Part shown: positions 12,117 through 21,934 of the stretch, piece by piece
How positions within the stretch are numbered: the first letter of the stretch is position 1
How the letters are laid out: each line of letters opens with the position of its first letter
DNA from: Azadirachta indica
Lineage: Eukaryota; Streptophyta; Magnoliopsida; Sapindales; Meliaceae
DNA length: 64,000 nucleotides
NCBI GenBank assembly: GCA_022749755.1
Contig: CM040440.1
Coordinates: 13,007,269-13,071,268 of the forward strand
Reading direction: 5' to 3'
The notes under the pieces: model-generated
What the model was told of the DNA's origin: nothing
The model's input: only the letters and a program-made list of their open reading frames with translations
The model's database searches: none
Translations under genes and position numbers: made by a program

Positions 12117-13304
12117 ATAAGTTTTGGAAAATTTAAAATATAAAATTTACAAAATTTTCGAACTTAACTAGTGTTACATATCAATACTCTGCAAAAGAAA
12201 AAAATTCTTACATCATTTCCTCGTAAATAAATTCCTGAAAAAAAGTTATGGAAAAATAAATCATGCCTAAAGATCATAAACAACCCAAATTAGTGCATCA
12301 AAACCTCCTTAATAATGGTTGTTAGACAACCGTTTAACAGAAAATATATATCGATAAATCAAATTATCAACAAAAACTATATATAACAAATTTTACTTTA
12401 GATGTATTCAAATTTTTCCTCATCTCTTAAATCTAAACTTAGAGTCTCTCTCCCTTCCTCTCTCCCTTAGCTTTTAGACGAAGCATATAAAACAAAATGG
12501 ATGGCTTGAAATTTAACCTATCCAAAATCTTATTTTAAAAGCTCCCAAAATTTATAAAAAATAAAAAATAAAACAAATACTTATTTGGGTTTTTCTAAAT
12601 GAAGCCTAGCTTAATACTATAGGTACCCTATTATGTTTCTAAGACCCTAAAATACAACATGATATATTAAATAATTTATATAAATAACAATTAAACGCAG
12701 ACGTGTATGTCTATGCTGCATATAAATATCATCTTTTGTCACCCAAGTATCACGTTAATGATAATTTTTTCAAAAGAAAATTATCTAACATATTATATGA
12801 TAAATTTTAACTTTACCACGAATTAAAGAAAAAGAATAAAGCCTTTAGTAGTGTGAATATTTTTTTAAAATAAAAAAGGCGATTCACGTGACTAATAAAA
12901 AAAAAAAAGTAATTACGCATTATCAAATATAAAAATAAAAAGAAGTGTTACGCGTGACCAAAAAGAGGAAAAAAAGTTGAACTGTTTGGTGTCAAAAGTT
13001 TATATTTGCTTTTGCAATGCAAAGCCTATCATAAATAAAATATTAAAGTCAACAAAGACACTGAAAAAGAAAAATTAAAGAAGGAAGAGACGAGATAGAT
13101 ATTTAAAAATTGTAAGATTGTGAAGAATTTATCACTATTTTAACAATTGTTAAGCAATTATAATCTCAAAAAATAAAATAATTTTTTCGTAGAATATTTT
13201 ATTGTTAATTAATTATTTGTTTCTTTTGATAATTTTAACTTAAATCAAAATTCCAAGAATTAAAGGAAAAAAATTTCGCAAGGGTCCATTGACACTAGTG
13301 AAAG
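12117..13304. other. Intergenic sequence, nothing recognised
   Basis: AT-rich non-coding text. I saw no protein similarity or bounded repeat. Confidence 0.55.
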
Positions 13305-13314
13305 AAAAAAATAA

Positions 13315-14141
13315 GGGATATTGTATTTTATCTTCTTAAGTTTTTGGAAAATTTGACATATTTCAGAATTTTAGAGAAAATTAAGATATTTCTGAATTTC
13401 GCAAAAATCCAATATATCCCATAAAGTTATTATTTATATTTTAATTTAACTATTTTATTCCTATACTATTTTAAAATAACTATATTGACTTTATTTTTTT
13501 TTTTTGTAATAATTAATATAATTTTATTTTAACATTTAAATATAAAAACTATAATAATATTTTTATTCTTAATTATTTATTTTCTTTAAAATTTATTATC
13601 AAATTTATGTAATATTTAATTATATATTTTCTAAATATATCGTATTGTTAACATAATTTATTTTAGAAATTATGTATAGTTAATATTGGAAAAATTATGT
13701 ATAATTATGTAAATATTTGAAAAATTTTGACAATAAATTTTATATTATAAAAAAATTTTACAATTAATTACATGTAATTTTTAAAATAAATTATTTTTTA
13801 ATAATATGATATATTTTGAAAATTATATATAATTAGATATTATAAATATTTGATAATAAATTTTGAATAAAAAATAATTAAGAGCTAAAATATTATTATA
13901 TATTTTAAATTTAAATGTTCGAATAAATTTATATGAGTTATTATATAATAAAAATAAAGACATTATATTTTAGATATTTTCAATAGTAAGGGGTTAAATA
14001 GTCAAACTTAAATAGAAAATAATAACCTTAAGGGGTATCTTCACTTTTATCATAATCCAAGGGATATCTTACTTTTCTCAAAATTCATGAGGTATATTAA
14101 CTTTCTCCTAAACCTTAGGGGGGATAAAGTACATTATCCCC
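13315..14141. mobile_element. Mutator-type MITE with long inverted repeats
   Basis: The left end (GGGATATTGTATTTTATC) and the complement of the right end (GGGATAATGTACTTTATC) pair, and the match continues for roughly 150 bases inward. Adjacent text reads AAAAAAATAA at 13305-13314 and AAAAAAATTA at 14142-14151, a plausible 9-10-bp target duplication with one difference. Long TIRs and a 9-10-bp duplication are the hallmarks of Mutator-like elements. The 827-bp interior is AT-rich with no coding sequence, so it is non-autonomous. Confidence 0.75.
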
Positions 14142-14511
14142 AAAAAAATTAAAAACTATAATGTAGCATTTTTAACCTACTGTGAATGAGAGCTTTTTTG
14201 AAATTGTTGTAGGAAGAGATAAAAATAATTTTGAATAATCAAAAGTTATTTTAGATGTTTGGTAAAATTCATTCAAATTCACTTTTGAGAAAATCATACT
14301 ATTTTACAATAGATTTTGAGAAATTAAAAAAAAAATTAGTTTTCAAAATCTGATTTTGCAAAATAATTTTATTTGTAAGTATAATATCAAATATATCTAT
14401 ATAAAAATATAAAAATCTAAAATTAAAAATAATTTTTAATTTTAATTTTTTAATTTTAATTTTAATTAAAAAATAAAATTGTTAAAATTAAAATTTTTTT
14501 CTTTTCATCAC

Positions 14512-16111
14512 GGAAGAATGCTTGATATCCTCTCCTTATTTGACTTAATACCCTATTATCCTTATGTTATTTCACAAATATCCTATTCTCCCTTGACGTT
14601 ACTTTGATTAATCAAGATATTAGTGGTTTAAAAGTACTATAGTAATTTATAGATAGTAAATTTATTTAAATTCAATTTTTTATTAATATTATTTTTCTTT
14701 TTATAATTTATAAATAAATAAATATATAATAAAATAAATATAAAAATAATAAATTAATTATCCCTAACAAAATTAATCCTAAAAGATTCTTCTCTCTACA
14801 AATTTCCCCAACCTACAAATTTTCCTATACCTTTCATCACCACTACCACCATCGCTGTCATCAAGTCTTCCTCAACTAACAGTTACCACCACCACTATGG
14901 CCTATCTTTCCATCTGAATGAAACCACCCTACGCCATAGGAAACCACCACCATCATTGTTGAATGGAGTTTGGATTGCTGGCATTTTGTTTCAAGATATG
15001 CTCGAGTGTTATGTAAGATGAATTGTGTGCACTCCAGAGAAAAAAAGGAATGCAGAAAATGAGATTTGCAAAATGTGACCGAAGGGAGGAAGATGCAATA
15101 AGAGAAATAATAATACGTATTATAGTGTATTGAAAATTTGCAAAAGTGAATGTTAATTTGATTGTAAATACTTGTACCCATTTTTGTACGATTGATTGTT
15201 TTCAAGTTCCCTATGTTCCGATACTCCTTTTTTCTAGTTGTATCTCCCCACCCACCGCCAAATCAAACCTTGTTTCTTACCCTATCTAGCCGCATCTCTT
15301 CACCCTTGGTGAAATCACCGACTAAATTATTTTCTTTTCTCATATTTTCTATTTTCTTCTTTCTTTGTTTAAAATTATTTTTATTCAAATTGCTACTAGT
15401 CAATCTTGTATTAATTAAGATTGAAGAATTTTGAAATCAAATAATCCAAAAAATTCTACATTATTTTGTTGGCAATAATTCTAATATGAACAAATAGGGT
15501 ATGATTTGTTAGTGAGTAGGGAGATGTGGCTAGAAATAGGAGTGGGGAGGTGCGGCTGCTTGTTAGGTTGTTGTAATTTACTTCATATAATTTGATCTAT
15601 AGAGAAAAACACTCTAGCTGCTTATTAGGTTGTTGAAATTTTGTTCCTTATAATTTGATTTGTAAAGAAGAACACTTCAAAGAAAATAGATAAGAAAACA
15701 GAAAAATAAATAAAAAGAAAATACGTGGTTTTAGGGTTAGTGGTTTTAGGAGTTAATTTATTATTTTTCATATTTAATTATAATTAAATTTTTATATTTT
15801 TATTAAATTTTCTATTTATTTTTAATTGTTATATTATTAAAAGACAAATTTACCTTAAAAATTAAATGCAATACATATTTTTTCATAAAATATTTAAGGG
15901 TATTAAAGTAATTTTGTTTATTTATTGAAAGATATTGAAGTAATTTTGTTTCTTCCCATCCAAAAGCATAGATTTTTGACCAATTAGAAGGGTAAATTAG
16001 TAACTGCTTATAAAAATTAATGATTTTAACTAACAAAGGTAAAATTTGTGAAACAACAGGGAGATGATACGGTATTAAGCCAAATAAGAAAGGGTTATCA
16101 GACATGCTCCC
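14512..16111. mobile_element. TIR element of 1.6 kb, non-autonomous MULE-like
   Basis: The left arm (14512 to about 14575) and right arm (about 16045-16111) are inverted repeats. The left contains CTCCTTATTTGACTTAATAC and the complement of the right contains TTTCTTATTTGGCTTAATAC. Flanking 9-mers TTTCATCAC and TGTCATTGC agree at 6 of 9 positions, a possibly decayed target duplication. No transposase is seen. The inside (about 14830-15330) is less AT-rich than its surroundings and shows open frames on both strands, but I recognise no product; it could be captured host DNA. An internal unit of about 60-67 bases is repeated twice at 15555-15685. Confidence 0.55.
15555..15685 (+). repeat. Two-unit direct repeat inside the TIR element
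   Basis: Two imperfect copies of a unit containing GCTGCTT(G/A)TTAGGTTGTTG, ATAATTTGAT and GAA(A/G)AACACT lie head to tail. Confidence 0.65.
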
Positions 16112-16166
16112 TGTCATTGCTATTTTACTTTTGATTTATATTTTTTATAAATTATTTTAGATAAGC

Positions 16167-16226
16167 ATATATTATATTATATTATATTATATTATATTAT
16201 ATTATATTATATTATATTATATTATT
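16167..16226. repeat. Microsatellite (ATTAT)n
   Basis: About twelve uninterrupted copies of the five-base unit ATTAT. Confidence 0.95.
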
Positions 16227-16229
16227 TAC

Positions 16230-17617
16230 TTGTTATTAGTTTATCAATACTATAAATAAAAATGATGTTATCGCCTACTTAAAGTATGATAAATAGATAT
16301 ATATTAAACTCTTAAAGTAATTTTTATTCACCACTATTTATTATTGATATTTTAATCATTTATATTAGTACAATATTTTTAACAATAACTTTAGCAAAAC
16401 ATACAAAATTATTTTTAAAATTCACTGTACTTCAGTAAATAAAATTTAACAAATACTAAATTAATTTTTTTTAAAGAAAATTATTTCTATAACACAATAG
16501 AAGTAAATTATTTCAAAATTTACAATAATCCTAAACCAGCCCTTAGTTTAAATTGTGAATAAAATTAATTGAATGTTTGAATTTGATTTTTTTTTTTCAA
16601 AATGGATCAATGAAAATATTTATAATGAAATTGGTTAGATTTATCGAATTTATCAAATAGCAAAATAATTTTCTTTTTACTAAATAAAAAAATTACTAAA
16701 ATTGTTATTAACTTAGAAAACCAAAATATTTAAGTATCTGAAACACATATAAATTCTACTAATTAAATATTATGACAAAAGAAATAAACAGTCCCTAAAC
16801 TATCTAAGCTATAGGAAACCTTAACCGTGCCTCTTGCTCAGCAACTTTATTCGCACAGAGATAACTTTAGCATTATTTTGATTCTGCATCGCACTTTCTT
16901 TTCATAAAATAATTGATTAATTACAAACTAGTGCTGGTTATTTTTTATAATATATATAACTAATCTCTATACCTTTTAATTTTTTATTTAGATATTTCTT
17001 TTTTATTAAATTAAGTTCACTCTAGTAGCCCTAACATAGTGTTGTTTTAGCTCTACCCTTAGTCTTATATTTCTTTTTCCCTTTCTCTTTTATTCTATCC
17101 TTTACAAAATTTTTCTGGCTATCCTAATAACGACAGCTAACGCCACTGAATTGTCACCGGTTTCAATCTATGATTAATTACAGTGCGGACCCTAATTTTT
17201 ATCGCCAAATGCAAGAAACATGATGGATAACTATATTTTGGACCTTTCTTTCGTAGATTTTATTTGTTAGATCCCAAAATTATCCTTGCAATTTATCATT
17301 CAAATCCCCATATTTTATTATCTAAGCGTCTAAAGTTCTAGATACATTTTATACAAGTTTTTAAATCATCTCTTCGCGCATTTGGCCCCAGATATGAATT
17401 TCCATTGTGACTTTGGATACCTTCAATTTTATGAATTGATAGAACTTTCCAATTACTAGATTCTTTCTAATTGTTCCATTTTCTCGCTCTCTTAGGAGTC
17501 TTACCTCGATTATTATGTGCTTTTAATTTTCTTTCTTGATCTTTTAATAATAGTCAAGCACTTAAAAATACTTTTAAGCGTGTTAAAAAATTCGTTCTTT
17601 ATATACTTTATCAAGAG
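16230..17617. other. Intergenic sequence, nothing recognised
   Basis: No coding sequence is recognised. The part at 16425-16550 may be an outer inverted partner of 14190-14300 (see findings). Confidence 0.45.
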
Positions 17618-17855
17618 TCAGTTAAATGCAATTGACAATATGGTCATTCTAGATTATTTGAATCTACACATCATGTAGTTTGATTCTCCTTTTAATTTTG
17701 TTAATTCATTCAATGAGAAAATTTTTTATTTTCTTAAATCTACACATGACCCGACTTCAAGTCGTGATCTTAAATTGATGGTCTCCTTGTTATTGTTTGG
17801 TCTTTGTCATATTGCAATAGTTTTTCACAATTGTAATTTTTTTTAATAGGTCTTT
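17618..17855 (+). repeat. Direct repeat, left copy
   Basis: It aligns along its length with 18716-18942. Shared words include TTATTTGAATCT, AAATTGATGGTCTCC and TTTTTCACAATTGTA. A Mutator-type MITE lies between the copies. I recognise no function. Confidence 0.8.
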
Positions 17856-17968
17856 CTATTTATAATAGTCAAGCCCTAAAAAGCAAGAATAAAATCATTT
17901 TCTTTCCATCGAAAAATGCTCTTAAGCATGTTGAAAAATGTGTGTGTGTGTGTGTATACATATATATA

Positions 17969-18683
17969 GGGGTAAAGATCAACAGTTCATTTTTTTACAC
18001 AAATTTTTATATTAATTATTAGCCCTTAGATTAAGAGTATGTAGAGGGATAAGATTGAATGAAATAAAATGTAATAAACATTTTATATTCATTAATTAAG
18101 TTTTTCTACATCTTTTAACAATCTCTTTCTTCTCTTTCTTATCTAGTAACTTGTAAAATCTCTCTTTTACTTTTCTCTTCTTTATTACATCTTCACTCTC
18201 TTCATTATTTCTTTTTATTTTAATTATTAATTATAAATTGAAAAACTCAAAACTTTAAATAATTATTTTAATGTTCATTTTAATTATCAGTTGCTAATTA
18301 AAAAAACTTAAAAATTTAAATAAAAATTATTTTAATTAATTAATTTATCTAAAAAACTCACAAATTTTTGAAAATTATTATAATATATAAATATTTAAAA
18401 ACATTATTTCATTAATGAAAATTTCAACTTATAAATGATAATTAAAATTAAAATATGCTTGAAAAGAAAAGATGTAATAAAGAAAAATTAAAGTTAGAGA
18501 GAGATTAATAAATTAGACGTAAGAAAAAGAAAAGGAAAAAAACATAAAAAGACCCTATTAAATGATTTTGTAAGAATTTTTTATATTAATTAGGTATAAT
18601 TTTAGTCCTCTATATACCCTTAATATAAGGGTTAATAATTAATGTAAAAATTTGTGTTAAAAAAAAATTGCTAATCTTGCTCC
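17969..18683. mobile_element. Mutator-type MITE with 9-bp target duplication
   Basis: The left end and the complement of the right end match for at least 80 bases (shared ACACAAATTTTTA and ATTAATTATTA). Weaker pairing continues through the pyrimidine-rich stretch at about 18090-18190 and the purine-rich stretch at 18470-18540, so the whole 715-bp element can fold back. ATATATATA flanks both sides (17960-17968, 18684-18692), a 9-bp duplication as for Mutator-like elements, although insertion in a TA tract makes this less certain. There is no coding sequence. Confidence 0.75.
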
Positions 18684-18715
18684 ATATATATATATATATA
18701 TATGTATATAACGTC

Positions 18716-18942
18716 TATTAAATTCAATTGACATTATGGTCACTCCAGATTATTTGAATCTGCACATAGCCTTGTTTCTTTTCTTGTTTTTATTAATTCA
18801 ATCAATAAGGAATATCATTTTTTTTTTTGGAAAAAATATACACATGGTCCTACTTAAAGTCTTGGTCTTAAATTGATGGTCTCCCTTTTTGTCTTTCTCA
18901 TATTAGAATAATTTTTCACAATTGTACAATTTTTTTGATGTC
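18716..18942 (+). repeat. Direct repeat, right copy
   Basis: Partner of 17618-17855, about 1.1 kb away in the same orientation. Confidence 0.8.
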
Positions 18943-20130
18943 TTATTATCATATCATTCATAAAAACTTGTATATTAATTCATTCTGTCCACAAAAATTG
19001 AATGCCTTTAAGGATAAAGAAGGTGAAGAGTTTTCTTTATTTTAGATTTCTTTTAAGTAGATATATTTACTTTTCATATATGTTTCATCAGTTAACTACA
19101 ATGTAAAATCGATCCAGAAATTTCTTACTGTTCACATTAATTGTACTATGAGCTCAAATTATATACAATTTTACGGTTTCATTTAGGATTTGGGTGTTTT
19201 TATTGTGTTTTGAAAGTAAAGTTAAATATTTATTTAGTAACGCCAACTTTATTAGGATTCACTTATTTTTCAATCAATATTTGATATCTTTTGTCCCACA
19301 TTAGCTGTATAATACCTTAATGCCAAACAAAATCTAAATCCACTTTTTCAATTAATGTTCACTTATTGATGGTGTATATTTCCATTTTTCTTCCTTAAAT
19401 GATAGTAAAAAAATGTGGTCCAATTTTCATTCCATTAAATATAAGATCTTCTTTTACAAAACTTTTAGGACACAATAAGTTCTATATCTTCGATAAAAAT
19501 TCATTTTGATCATTATATAGTTATAATAATTTCCATGGTCATGATTTAATGTTTTAGGAGTGGACAAAGTTGTATGTTACTTATTTACTAATTTGTTTAA
19601 TGTAGGTCTACTTGTACCTTAAAATAAATATGCTTTAAATACTTTTTTAATCACACGCCTATGTAAGAAAATTTAAAAATTAAATTTTAAATTATACATC
19701 CTTATAACTGTCAATGTAACTATTAGTTAAAACTTTTTTTTTTTACTTAGTATCTTAATATTTGTTTGTATACATAACTATACAAATATTTTCAATGGTT
19801 ATAATATACATTTATTAATTATTTAAAATATTAAGTATATATAATCATTCTTAGCTTATAGAGTTGCGTTTGTGTACAACTCTTTTATTGTAAAGTTTAT
19901 GTTTCTGTAAAACTCTATTAACTATAATTATTGTTCATAGAGTTTGTATTTTTGTGTAACTCTATTAGAGATATTTTTAGGACATTAAAATTTGTTGTTG
20001 ATTATTAAGACACAAAATTCTTGTGATATGCATACCGTAAAATTGAGTATGATGCCTATAAAGTCTCATATATATATATTTTTGAATTATTATAAAGTCT
20101 CATATTAGAAAAAATATTTGTCGTTCAATT
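18943..20130. other. Intergenic sequence, nothing recognised
   Basis: AT-rich. Three related short phrases around the word 'atagagtt..actct' recur at about 19857-19965 and can form small hairpins. No gene is seen. Confidence 0.5.
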
Positions 20131-20139
20131 CTAGATTGT

Positions 20140-20585
20140 AAAACGGTAGAAGATTATTTCCATGACATTGAGCAACAATTTGAGACTTCTGATAAAGTAT
20201 AAGCGAGTATCCTAAAAACAAATTGTCTTATATGTGACCTAGTAGCATTTAAGAAGTGCATGAACACATTATGAAAATGATTCTAGGGTGTTATGAATTT
20301 AACATGGTTCGTGTTTTGTAAAATACTTGGTGGATTGACTTTGATTCTGCAATTCATATTTCCAATCTCATGCAAGGCTTATTAAACCTAGGGAAACCAG
20401 TGGAAAATGAACATGTAATATATTTAGAAAATTGGATGCGTTTACATTTGGGAACTATAGGACTTATAGACTTGTTCTAAAGTCAAGGTTTATTTTAGAT
20501 CTTGGAAAAAAAATTGCATTCCATCGTTTTCTAAAAGACTTTTTACCTATGCATAATTGAATGCAATACTTGAAGACATCTCCTT
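20140..20585 (+). pseudogene. Ty1/copia gag-protease relic
   Basis: Readable pieces in order are KTVEDYFHDIEQQFETSDKV (Gag), then HEHIMKM, then WWIDFDSAIHISNLMQG, which sits at the place of the copia aspartic protease motif (WW-D-TGA-HI), then GLLNLGKPVENE and a shifted LDLEKK. The catalytic Asp-Thr/Ser-Gly has become Asp-Phe-Asp. Several stops and at least one frameshift are present. Most of gag between the two blocks is missing, so there is an internal deletion as well. It can produce nothing functional. No LTRs were identified. Confidence 0.7.
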
Positions 20586-20589
20586 AGTA

Positions 20590-21083
20590 GCCCATCTAAT
20601 TATTATGTTATATTATTTATTAATTATTATTATTTCTTAATAATTTTATATTTTCCGTAACTCCTACAACTCTTAATATATATGATTTTATGAATAATAA
20701 TAAAACTACCCATCTATCTTACATTTATTTTTCTGGTGTTTTTGGAATTACTTCAGTACATATGCGAAACACAAGATTTAATAGTTATAGTTGGAGGTAA
20801 GTATCTAACTTTCTTGTTTTAGTCGTATTATTTTATTAATTTCACTCACATAATTTACTAAAAAAGGTGTTTGTGTTTGTTTATAATTAAATATGTCCAC
20901 TAGAAAATGAGCATTTGGATACCAAGCACTTAAAAAAAAATTAATCTCAACAAACACTACATAAATATTTGCTTAAAAGTTAATATATATTTTGTCAAAA
21001 TATAGACATAAAAAAGCTTTAGCACAAAACATTTGCCTAAGGACTCAGATTTTTTAGAGACGCTTCAGACTGAAGAAAAAGAT
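20590..21083. other. Intergenic sequence upstream of the promoter MITE
   Basis: AT-rich text with no gene or bounded repeat seen. Confidence 0.5.
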
Positions 21084-21086
21084 TAA

Positions 21087-21508
21087 GGGTCTGTTTGGTA
21101 TAATTTTTTAAATAAATTTTTTAAAATAGAGATTTTATCCGTAGAATTTTTATGAGTAGAGCTTTTAACAAAAATTTATTAATCGTTTGGTTATCACAAA
21201 TGACTTTTGAGAAAATTTGACTAATTACTTTAATAGATAAATTTTTAATGTTTTATTTTAAAGAAATAATGTAAAATTTTTAAAATAAAGTAAGAGTATT
21301 TTAGACAATTTTACCTTTTAAAAAAACTGGAGAAGTTCTACTGCCAAAAGCCTAAATTTTGGGTTTCTTTTAATAAAAGAAAAATAATTTTTTTAATTCA
21401 CAAAAATTCTTTTTCATTGTCAACCAAACGACATTAAAAAATTTGAAAAGAGTTTGTATCATTAAAAAAATTTTTTTGACCAATGAAAAAGCCAAATCAA
21501 ACGGACAC
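21087..21508. mobile_element. Tourist-like MITE upstream of the RLP gene
   Basis: A 422-bp element with ends GGGTCTGTTTGGT and (complement) GTGTCCGTTTGAT, flanked by TAA at 21084-21086 and 21509-21511. The 3-bp TAA duplication and GGG..TTTGGT ends fit PIF/Harbinger MITEs. It ends 426 bases before the RLP start codon, so it may form part of the distal promoter. Confidence 0.75.
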
Positions 21509-21679
21509 TAAGTTAAATTTTTCTTTCTCTTTTTTTTAACACGTAACACTTTTTGTTAATTTGATCACGCGCAATTTATGTTTTTCTTTCTTCCAATTGT
21601 AACCTGAATGGCTTTTTCTTTTTTTTTTTCTTAACGCGCTAAAAAAAAAATTGGAACATGAAGACCCCACAAAAGTTTA

Positions 21680-21688
21680 CCACTCTCC

Positions 21689-21726
<38 letters not shown>
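21680..21726 (+). repeat. (CT)n microsatellite in the RLP promoter
   Basis: About twenty CT units end 208 bases before the start codon. Pyrimidine-rich or GAGA-type tracts are common in plant core promoter regions; any regulatory role is inferred. Confidence 0.9.
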
Positions 21727-21727
<1 letters not shown>

Positions 21728-21863
21728 CTGAATTATTATACCAAAATCATCTCAAAAGTGCTACGCGTTAAATAATATTGCTCCGAGTCCTAAAACGACA
21801 ACCACGACATTTGTTACGAATATAAGACAAGCAACACATGTTCCACGGTATTTTTCTTTAATT

Positions 21864-21874
21864 TATATATAAAA
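21864..21874 (+). promoter_or_regulatory. TATA box of the RLP gene
   Basis: TATATATAAAA lies about 60-70 bases before the start codon at 21935, a normal plant TATA spacing for a short leader of roughly 30-40 bases. Confidence 0.65.
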
Positions 21875-21934
21875 GCATCCTAATTCACCTACCTTAGCAA
21901 AACCAAAATCCTTCAAGCTCCCTTACGTTTAAAC

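Noticed and set aside
14876..15434. Open frames on both strands (14876-15205 minus, 15192-15434 plus) as host genes
   Set aside because: No motif, and they lie inside a TIR-bounded element; kept only as possible captured DNA.
17618..18942. Direct repeats as LTRs of a small retrotransposon
   Set aside because: No primer site, polypurine tract or TG..CA ends, and the space between is mostly a MITE.
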